Part shown: positions 1 through 5,465 of the stretch, piece after piece
Layout of the letters: each line of letters opens with the position of its first letter
Position numbering within the stretch: the first letter of the stretch is position 1
Origin: Candidatus Altimarinota bacterium
Lineage (GTDB): Bacteria; Patescibacteriota; Gracilibacteria; BD1-5; UBA6164
Length of the DNA stretch: 5,465 nt
Assembly: GCA_027062145.1 (NCBI GenBank)
Contig: JAMOTX010000017.1
Location: 1 to 5,465, forward strand
Reading direction: 5' to 3'
Translations under genes and position numbers: made by a program
The notes under the pieces: model-generated
The model's input: the letters and a program-made list of their open reading frames with translations, nothing else
Database searches by the model: none
What the model was told of the DNA's origin: nothing

Positions 1-1751
1 AATTAGATGGTGAAAGGAATATGTATATGAAGCAACTAGAATGAATAGAAAAAGATTTAAAAGAAAAAGCTAATATATATAAGATAGGATGAAAATGGTA
101 TTTTTGAGATGCTAATTGAATTAATTTTTGGCCAAAGATAAACTGAAAAGATATGATGAACTTTCCTAGTGCATCATTTAATAAAGAAAATAATTTGTGA
201 AATTCCAAGTGATGTATAAGTAATATAGGTTTTTTAAAAAAAATATTTATATTTTTATGAATGAAAGTACAGGTAGATGAAAAAAAAATAAAAGACTTTA
301 AATTAAAAAGAGATATTCCAGTATATAAAAAAGATTTAGAATGAATAGAAAAAGAGTTAGAAGAAGAGGCTAATATATATAAGATAGATTGAAAATTTTA
401 TTTTTGAGAAGCTAAATGATCTAAAAATTGGCCATTAGTAGATTGAGTTTATTTAACTAATTTTCCTAATTTATTATTTAATAGAGAGAATAACTTATGA
501 ACTGATGAATGAAGAATATCTAGTTTAGATAATTTAAAAGAATTATTTATATTTTTGTGAATGAAAGTACAGGAAAATAAAATAATAATAAAGGAGTTTA
601 AATTAAAAAGAGATATTCCAATATATAGAAAAGATTTAGAATGAATAGAAAAGGAATTAGAAGAACATTCAAATATTTATAAAATAGAATGAAAGTTTTA
701 TTTTTGAGAATCTAAATCTTATAATTATTGGCCAAGTATAGGATGAAGAGAATTAGTTTATTTCCCAAATACTATTTTTAACAAAGAAAATCATTTATGA
801 AATGATGATTGAATTATTACTTCTAGTGATAAATTAAGGGACTTATTTGTTTTTCTATGATTTAATATTCAAACTAATGAAAATGTTATAAGGAAATATA
901 AATTGAAAAGAGATATTCCTATATACAAAAAACAGTTAGAATGAATAGAAAAAGATTTAAAAGAAAAATCTAATATATATAAAATAAGGTGAAAGTGGTA
1001 CTTTTGAGATGCTAAACGGAGTATTAATTGGCCTAGAATTAATTGAAAGGAATTAACAAGTTTTCCATCTGCTTCCTTTAACAAGGATAATCATTTGTGA
1101 AATACTGAATGATCTATAAGTAATATATTTTATTTAAAAGAATTATTTATATTTCTATGAATGAGAGTAGAGAAAGATGAGGAGAAAATAAAAGCATTTA
1201 AAGTAAAAAAAAGTATTCCAATATATAGAAAACAGCTAGAATGAATAGAAAAAGATTTAAAAGAAAAAGCTAATATCTATAAGGTAGAATGAAAATGGTA
1301 TTTTTGAAATGCTAAGTGAAGTATTTATTGGCCAAAATTAGATTGAAAAGATATTAAAAGTTTTCCAAGTACAACTTTTAATAAGAAAAATAATTTATGA
1401 GATAGTAACTGATTAATTACAAGTTCTACGTTTTTGAAAAATATGTTTGATTTTTTATGAATGAATATTTTAAAATTAATTGATGAGAAAGAATTATATA
1501 AAAAAATGCTAGAATTATCAGAAGATGAATTAAAGGATAAATCTAATATTTATATAATAGGTTGAAAATGGTATTTTTGAGAGGCTATGGGAAAGAAATT
1601 CTGGCCAAGAATAAACTGAAGATATTTATGAAGTTTTCCAAATGTTAAATTTAATAAAGAAAATAATCTATGAAATAAAGATTGATTAAATATTAATTTA
1701 AAACATTTAAAAAAATTATTTATATTTCTCTGAATGGAAGTAATAGATTAA
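1..1751 (+). CDS. Tandem-repeat protein of unknown function, 3' part (UGA=Gly)
   Basis: The frame with codons starting at base 3 is open for 582 codons to a TAA at 1749-1751, provided TGA is read as glycine; no in-frame TAA or TAG occurs. The 5' end lies outside the window. The visible protein is almost entirely a tandem array of about 100-residue units. Each unit has, in order, a charged stretch (IPIYKKDLEGIEKDLKEK), NIYKI-GKWYFG-AK, a WP pair, FPS--FNKENNLG, and a hydrophobic end LKELFIFLGMKV. The aromatic and Gly positions are the most conserved, which suggests a small folded domain rather than a fibrous repeat. No signal peptide, membrane segment or catalytic motif is visible in this part. 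I do not recognise the domain and assign no function; a binding or surface role is only a guess from the architecture. The gene runs convergently to the tRNA-Leu and ends in a hairpin terminator directly after the stop codon. Confidence 0.88.
15..1751 (+). repeat. Six in-frame tandem coding repeats, 300-nt period
   Basis: Landmark codons recur exactly 300 nt apart: the GAA-TGA-ATA-GAA block has its TGA at 42, 342, 642, 942 and 1242. Suggested unit limits are 15-314, 315-614, 615-914, 915-1214, 1215-1484 and 1485-1751. The step from the fifth to the sixth unit is 273 nt at the NIY landmark, because the linker is nine codons shorter and diverged; it has LSEDELKDK where other units have LEGIEKDLKEK. 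Long nucleotide stretches are shared between units, including synonymous positions, which points to relatively recent duplication or ongoing recombination. The first unit also differs at its start (ERNMYMKQLEG), so it may be near an array boundary or simply be a diverged copy. Confidence 0.9.
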
Positions 1752-1790
1752 AAAAAAGCATTAACATAAAGTTAATACTTTTTTTATTTT
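1752..1790. terminator. Bidirectional intrinsic terminator between convergent genes
   Basis: A stem ATTAAC (1760-1765) / GTTAAT (1771-1776) with a five-base loop continues past one C/A mismatch into a GC pair and an A-run/T-run helix. On the plus strand it is followed by a T-rich run (1779-1790), directly after the repeat gene stop. On the minus strand the A-run at 1750-1758 becomes a T-run, so the same hairpin can end tRNA-Leu transcription coming from the right. The stem is weak, but placement and T-tracts on both sides fit. Confidence 0.7.
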
Positions 1791-1794
1791 TTAA

Positions 1795-1879
1795 TGGTAC
1801 CTAGAATGGGAATCGAACCCACACGACCGAAGCCAGGGGATTTTGAATCCCCCATGTCTACCAATTCCATCATCCAGGC
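1795..1879 (-). tRNA. tRNA-Leu, anticodon CAA
   Basis: The reverse complement folds as a complete 85-nt class II tRNA. The 7-bp acceptor stem pairs GCCTGGA (1873-1879) with TCTAGGT, followed by discriminator A and an encoded CCA (plus-strand TGG at 1795-1797). The anticodon stem GGGGA/TCCCC closes the loop TTCAAAA (1841-1847), putting the anticodon CAA at 1843-1845, which decodes UUG. A long variable arm (GGC-TTCG-GTC) and the D-arm AATTGGTAGA are typical of tRNA-Leu. The T-arm is GTGGG-TTCGATT-CCCAT. It is a normal Leu tRNA and is not the UCA-anticodon tRNA-Gly that this code requires, which is not in the window. Confidence 0.96.
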
Positions 1880-1894
1880 TAATTTTTAGTACAA

Positions 1895-1953
1895 ACTATG
1901 GTGGAGCCGCGTGAACGGCCCCATATAACATCAAATCTTGATGTACTCATAGT
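1895..1953 (-). ncRNA. Candidate structured RNA: three-way junction with tmRNA-like acceptor helix
   Basis: This 59-nt stretch between the GH24 gene and tRNA-Leu folds almost completely. The closing stem is ACTATG/CATAGT (1895-1900 with 1948-1953). Hairpin one pairs 1928-1934 with 1938-1944 (ACATCAA/TTGATGT, three-base loop). Hairpin two pairs 1903-1909 with 1916-1922, read on the minus strand as GGGGCCG-TTCACG-CGGCTCC, with one G-U pair. It is much richer in GC than its surroundings. On the minus strand hairpin two is followed by ACCA, so its helix plus tail resembles a bacterial tmRNA acceptor stem (GGGGCUG/CAGCUCC-ACCA), but no T-arm, tag reading frame or pseudoknots are present. It could be a leader processed with the tRNA, an RNA element after the GH24 gene, or a remnant of an integration event. 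I assign no known RNA family, and the strand is inferred from its neighbours. Confidence 0.45.
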
Positions 1954-1981
1954 ATATATAAAAATATTATTTTGCAAATAA

Positions 1982-3289
1982 TTATGTTTCTTTTAAAAAT
2001 AATTTTGCTTCTTCTTTTCTTCTTTTAGTTAATCATTTTAATTTTTTACCTCAAGATATATCGTATTGTGATATCATATTAGCAACTGATTTAGGTTTTA
2101 TTAATCCAACTCATTTTACATGTTTATTCATATTTTTTAATCTATATATAAGATTAGTTTTTCATTTACTTCATGTTCAATTATTATAAAAAAATGATAT
2201 TAATGCTATTTTTTGATATTTATTTAAATCTGAAAAATGTTTGTCTATATAATTTTTTACTTTTCATACTTTTATTACTAATTCTTTTTTTGCTTTTTCT
2301 TTTGTAATATATTTATTTTTTCATGGTGCTTTTGTTCCATATCACCAACTGTATTGTGTTCTATCCCATTTCGATTTATGAATAAATCATTCGTGAGATA
2401 TTATTAGATCTAATGCTTCTTCTAATATGAAAAGTTCTTTTGCTATTTCTTTCTGCTTTTCTATCTTTTTTTGTTCTATAGACTTTAATTTATTTTTTTC
2501 TAATTTTTCTTTTTTAGTTTGATTTTTTTTAATCATTAAATCATAATCAATCAAATCTATTGTAAATGATTGTTCATAATCTTCTTTTTTTAGTCTAATT
2601 GAAAAAGTGAAATTAATATCAATATTATTTTTTGATAAATTTTTATAAATATTATTTATAAAAATTTTAGCTTCATTCTTATTTAAATACAATCACTCAT
2701 TATCAGTTAATCATGATTCTTCTTTTTTTTTTAATTTTCTATTAATTATTTTTCCTTCAAATAAATTTATATATTCAATAGTTGCTATATCAAAAAAGTC
2801 TTGATATTCTTTATCTCAAAAACTTTCATTTATTCATTTTATATCTATATATTTTTCAATAGTATCTCTTATTGTATTTGGTTTTATAATATCAATAGTA
2901 TCTTCTAATCTTTCATTTTCAGTTTCAATTTTTTGTTTTAATAATTTATAATCATCTTCTAATAAATTTTCGTTTATATTAATTTGTATTTCAGTATTTT
3001 TAAGTAATGATTTTATTTCATTTTTCGTTGATTCGGTTGTATTGTTTTTAATTGAAATATTATATAATTCATTTAGTTTATTTAATTCTTCTAATTGAGT
3101 ATTTAAAATGTATCTTTCTTTTCAAGTTTTTGAGCTTTGAATTTTGTTAATTAATTTTGAAATTGATTTTTGAAGGGGAGCTTCTTTTTTAATATTTTTA
3201 TCTAGTTTTTTAGAATCGCTTAATAACTCCTTTTTTTCAGGAGCTATTAGTTCATATCATGCAGATTCTAATTTGTTTGATAATGACAT
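1982..3289 (-). CDS. GH24 (T4-type) lysozyme domain protein with long N-terminal coiled-coil region
   Basis: A 435-residue protein from ATG at 3289 to TAA at 1982-1984, open only if TGA is Gly (16 TGA codons). The C-terminal part, from about residue 290, is a GH24 muramidase, a family that cleaves the MurNAc-GlcNAc bond of peptidoglycan. Visible features are HEGF with the probable catalytic Glu at E300, Asp at D309 (the same Glu-Asp spacing as T4 lysozyme E11/D20), then YSWGYGT (313-319) with Ser in the place of the T4 Thr. These are followed by YQKIALISFFYNNG (358-371), GGKKLKGLTKRR (413-424) and the terminal EEAKLFL. Gly residues 301, 316, 371, 413 and 419 are encoded by TGA. Residues 1-290 are Lys/Glu/Asn-rich with coiled-coil-like stretches, especially about 255-290, and are not recognised. 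There is no signal peptide or membrane helix, so export would need another route. No Shine-Dalgarno precedes the ATG; a TATAAT lies about 15 nt upstream. The family call is confident; cellular role is unknown. Confidence 0.9.
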
Positions 3290-3303
3290 AAAAATATTTA
3301 ATA

Positions 3304-3309
3304 ATTATA
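3304..3309 (-). promoter_or_regulatory. Probable -10 box (TATAAT) for the GH24 gene
   Basis: The minus strand carries an exact TATAAT here, 14 nt before the ATG at 3289. A -35 element would fall near 3327-3333, where only a weak TTTAAT-like match is seen. Transcription from this box would give a very short leader, which agrees with the absence of a ribosome binding site. In such AT-rich DNA a single hexamer can arise by chance. Confidence 0.4.
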
Positions 3310-3334
3310 TATTAAATATTAGCATAAATTAAAT

Positions 3335-3366
3335 AAAAAAACAAAATAGTTATACTATTTTGTTTT
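3335..3366 (-). terminator. Intrinsic terminator of the LysM/muramidase gene
   Basis: A perfect 10-bp stem pairs 3341-3350 (ACAAAATAGT) with 3354-3363 (ACTATTTTGT) around a three-base loop. It extends into the flanking A-run and T-run and begins right after the stop codon of the gene ending at 3367. Transcription from the right meets the hairpin followed by a run of seven T and more T-rich sequence. It separates this gene from the GH24 gene, so the two are likely transcribed separately even though they share a strand. Confidence 0.8.
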
Positions 3367-5259
3367 TTATAAACTTGCAACTAATGTATTTGTCGCAGGT
3401 TTAGGATTTTTAATACTATCAAGAACAGAATCAATTTTTTCATTTGAGCAAAAAGCTTTATTTACTCAATCTCTATGGTGATAACTTTTTCAACTTTTAT
3501 CTTTAGCTAATGATGCCCATTCAGCAGATAAATTTACTTGAAAATCATCTCTTTTTAGACTTCATTTAATAAATTTTTCTAATCATCTTTCTTTTAATTT
3601 AATACGAGCTATTTTTTCTTGAAATTGTTCAGAAAAAAGTTGTGTATTTATATCAATTTTGTATGTTTTAGATAAAGTTTTAAGTGTTAAGTACATGAAT
3701 TGGTATTTTCATGTTGCAGAGCTTCATTTAGTTTTAATACGTTTTTTCATATCTTTTAAAACTTCCTTTATTGTCATTTGAGTATATTTGATTTTGTGTT
3801 GATTTCAATTACTATAAATAGCATTATAATTTTCATTTGTATTTTCTGCTATCGCTATTGTTTTCAATAGATTATTTATTCATTTTTTTCTTAATACTAC
3901 TATTTTTTCAACTATTGCAGGATTGTATTTTGTAATATTTTTTTTGATTAATAATTTTTTTGTTATTGATTTTAATCATAAAGCCCAATTTCATCAAAAA
4001 TCTTTTTCTATATGATTAATGTAAAGATTTTCAAAAGAAATATCACTAAAATAATTTTTACTTACTTTTAATCTTTCAAGCGTAGCATAATAATCAAATA
4101 ATTTAGGAATACTTGTATTTTCAATATCGATTTCTGATTTTATATTTAATCAGATACTTAGTATATTTATTTTATGACTAAGAAGTATTCTAGTATTATC
4201 TTTATTATTTAATTTTTTAATAATTCATTGGGTATGTTGAAGTTTGTATGACAGGATTTGTAAGTATTGCATATCATTAACACATAGTGTGTTTCTTTTA
4301 CTTGAAGTAAATTTCAGTGTATTTTTTATTGATTTTTCAATTCCTACTTTTACTATATCATTTTTTTCAATTTTAGTTATCTTTGGTATTTTTTTTGGTA
4401 TATATTCTTTGATTTTAACTATATTTTGTTTAGTTGTAACTTTTTTTTCAGTATTTGTTTTTTCTTTTTTTAATGTTTGTTTTATAAGATTTTTTGAGTT
4501 TATATCAAAAGAACTTAATCTTACAAATCAAGTTATATCTTTATCATTTACTAATCTTACTTCTATATAAACTTTTCAAGATATTTTTTTTATATTTCAA
4601 GTATAAATAGGAGTATCAGAAGGAGATATAGTATAATGTTTTTTATATTTTTTTCATTGTTTTTCATACATTGCTGAGTATTTTATTGCATGATTTAATT
4701 TTATTTCAGTTGTACTAATTTCTTTTTCTTCAGAATCTGAATAAAATTTAGCTATTAATTTTTTAGATTCTATTTTATTATTTTTCTTTATTAGAGATTC
4801 TTCTTTTTTTTCTATGTGTTTTATAGGGGCTCTTACTTTGCTAGCTATATTTTTTTTATTATTATCTAATATTTTTAATGTATCTATTTTTTTAGCAGTA
4901 AGTATTTCTGAATTATTTGATTTATGAATAATTAAATTACTTCATAAATAAATAGTGCTATTATCTCATATAGCATTACGTTTTCAAAATTTATTTGATT
5001 TGTTAAGTTCTATTAGCTCGTTAACAGTTAATCCATATTTTTTTGCTATTTTTAATAGGCCATCTCATTTTACAACTTTATGAAAATCTGATTTATATGA
5101 TATATGTTGAATATTTGCTTCAGCTTTTGTAGTTAAACCTATTCAAGACGTCATTAAAATAGCTAATACTAAATTTGAGATTCATTGTTTAGTATTATCT
5201 ATTTTTTTATTTATTTTTCATTTAATATTTGAAAAATGATTTTTTAGTATTGAAACCAT
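3367..5259 (-). CDS. Secreted peptidoglycan hydrolase: signal peptide, LysM, SH3-like, lambda-R-like muramidase domain
   Basis: A 630-residue protein from ATG at 5259 to TAA at 3367-3369, open only if TGA is Gly (24 TGA codons). Residues 1-48 look like a signal peptide: a long Lys-rich start, a hydrophobic core about 27-44, and an AEA cleavage site ending at 48. Residues 60-111 form a LysM peptidoglycan-binding domain (VVKGDGLLKIAKKYG, VNELIELN, LGSNLII). A basic Lys-rich linker follows, then a likely bacterial SH3-type segment at about 207-252 (PIYTGNIKKISG, ITGFVRLSSF). After a long unassigned region, residues about 460-610 match the phage lambda R-type muramidase family. Key features are AEN with the probable catalytic Glu at 472, GSSATGKYQF (512-521), IKLKERGLEKF, AEWASL (579-584), GKSY and DGVNKA (597-602). 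It should be exported, bind cell wall through LysM and cut glycan strands. No Shine-Dalgarno precedes the ATG; a good promoter lies at 5293-5320 and a terminator follows the stop. Confidence 0.92.
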
Positions 5260-5287
5260 ATTTTTTTTTATTTATTTAATTTTTGGG

Positions 5288-5304
5288 TAGCTATAATATA
5301 GCTA
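5288..5304. promoter_or_regulatory. 17-bp palindrome, candidate operator
   Basis: TAGCTATA-A-TATAGCTA is a perfect inverted repeat with 8-bp arms around one central base. It covers the -10 box of the promoter for the LysM/muramidase gene, and it lies in the shared upstream region of two divergent genes. That placement fits a repressor operator. A short hairpin at the start of the transcript, or chance in AT-rich DNA, is also possible. Confidence 0.45.
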
Positions 5305-5320
5305 TTTAGTCAAATGTCAA
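5293..5320 (-). promoter_or_regulatory. Sigma70-type promoter for the LysM/muramidase gene
   Basis: On the minus strand an exact -35 TTGACA (5315-5320) is followed after 16 bases by TATTAT (5293-5298), one mismatch from consensus. The start site would be near 5286, giving a leader of about 27 nt before the ATG at 5259. The leader is A-rich with no Shine-Dalgarno sequence. Confidence 0.65.
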
Positions 5321-5326
5321 AATTAT

Positions 5327-5354
5327 TTGATTATTTATATTAATTATTTATAAT
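5327..5354 (+). promoter_or_regulatory. Sigma70-type promoter for the rightmost plus-strand gene
   Basis: TTGATT (5327-5332), 16 bases, then an exact TATAAT (5349-5354), with the ATG at 5384. The predicted start is near 5361, leaving a leader of about 23 nt that contains the Shine-Dalgarno sequence. It points away from the promoter at 5293-5320, making this a compact divergent control region. Confidence 0.6.
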
Positions 5355-5372
5355 ATTAAAGTTCTAAATAAA

Positions 5373-5378
5373 AAGGAG
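5373..5378 (+). promoter_or_regulatory. Strong Shine-Dalgarno site (AAGGAG)
   Basis: AAGGAG ends five bases before the ATG at 5384. It fixes the start of the last gene. It also stands out because the two long minus-strand genes have only A/T-rich sequence at this position. Confidence 0.75.
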
Positions 5379-5383
5379 ATTAA

Positions 5384-5465
5384 ATGAAGTGTTTCTTAAA
5401 TGCTAAAATATCTGAAAATTTATTTTTTTTAAATTCGTTAAAAAAGTTTAAAAAAAGAAAAAATT
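5384..5465 (+). CDS. Start of an unidentified gene, truncated at the right edge
   Basis: The frame runs from ATG at 5384 without a stop to the window edge, 27 complete codons (MKCFLNAKISENLF, then FLNSLKKFKKRK). A strong Shine-Dalgarno sequence and a promoter-like pair upstream support it as a real gene start. The visible residues are basic and amphipathic with no clear signal peptide or known motif, so no product can be named. It is divergent from the LysM/muramidase gene and may share its regulation. Confidence 0.7.
   Translation, partial: MKCFLNAKISENLFFLNSLKKFKKRKN

Noticed and set aside
869..1084. A 71-codon minus-strand open frame inside the repeat gene.
   Set aside because: It overlaps the clearly coding plus-strand repeat frame, has no homology signal, and arises from TGA-rich, TAA-poor sense codons.
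15..1751. CRISPR array or non-coding satellite.
   Set aside because: The period is 300 nt, the reading frame is kept throughout and variation follows codons, so it is a coding repeat.
1895..1953. A complete tmRNA, hammerhead ribozyme or purine riboswitch.
   Set aside because: No tag frame, T-arm or pseudoknots for tmRNA; no CUGAUGA/GAAA hammerhead core; purine-riboswitch junction sequences are not visible.
2387..2692. A 101-codon minus-strand open frame as a separate small coiled-coil gene.
   Set aside because: It is an internal piece of the GH24 gene that looks isolated only if TGA is read as stop; it ends exactly at the TGA following the catalytic Glu.
4244..4570. A 108-codon plus-strand open frame rich in Phe, Ile and Leu, resembling a membrane protein.
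   Set aside because: It is the antisense of the Lys-rich linker and SH3-like part of the LysM/muramidase gene; antisense AAA/GAA codons produce Phe and hydrophobic residues.
1..5259. Pseudogene decay, or a Mycoplasma-type UGA=Trp code.
   Set aside because: The frames contain no TAA/TAG or frameshifts, and TGA sits at family-conserved Gly, not Trp, positions while TGG is used for Trp.

Overview
The window comes from a very AT-rich bacterial genome that reads UGA as glycine (genetic code 25). This code is known from the candidate phyla Gracilibacteria and Absconditabacteria (SR1/BD1-5) of the CPR (Patescibacteria). Read with UGA as a stop, the window has almost no genes. Read with UGA as glycine, it resolves into long uninterrupted genes, and the TGA codons fall on glycines that are family-invariant: the KGD of a LysM domain, the GYGT and GLxxRR motifs of a GH24 lysozyme, and the GKYQF, ERG and DGVNKA motifs of a lambda-R-like muramidase domain. 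TGG is still used for Trp, for example in the EWASL motif. A Mycoplasma-like UGA=Trp code fits much less well. TGA is the main Gly codon; by my reading it outnumbers GGN about 16:4 and 24:4 in the two minus-strand genes.

Layout. (1) Bases 1-1751, plus strand: the 3' part of a gene for an unrecognised protein made almost entirely of about 100-residue tandem repeats with an exact 300-nt period; it enters from the left edge. (2) 1752-1790: a hairpin flanked by T-runs on both strands, probably a shared terminator for convergent transcription. (3) 1795-1879, minus strand: a complete tRNA-Leu(CAA) with encoded CCA. (4) 1895-1953: a compact GC-richer three-way-junction element of unknown class. (5) 1982-3289, minus strand: a 435-aa protein with a long charged, partly coiled-coil N-terminal region and a C-terminal GH24 lysozyme domain. 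(6) 3290-3366: a promoter-like box and a strong hairpin terminator between the two minus-strand genes. (7) 3367-5259, minus strand: a 630-aa secreted protein with signal peptide, LysM, SH3-like segment and a C-terminal lambda-R-like muramidase domain. (8) 5260-5383: a divergent promoter region containing a 17-bp palindrome. (9) 5384 to the right edge, plus strand: the first 27 codons of another gene, with a good Shine-Dalgarno sequence.

The main theme is two unrelated peptidoglycan-cleaving enzymes encoded next to each other on the same strand, each with its own transcription signals. Cultivated members of these phyla are ectoparasites or predators of other bacteria, so the enzymes may act on a host wall, but they could equally remodel the cell's own wall; the sequence does not decide. 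The repeat protein and the three-way-junction element are the parts I could not match to anything known.
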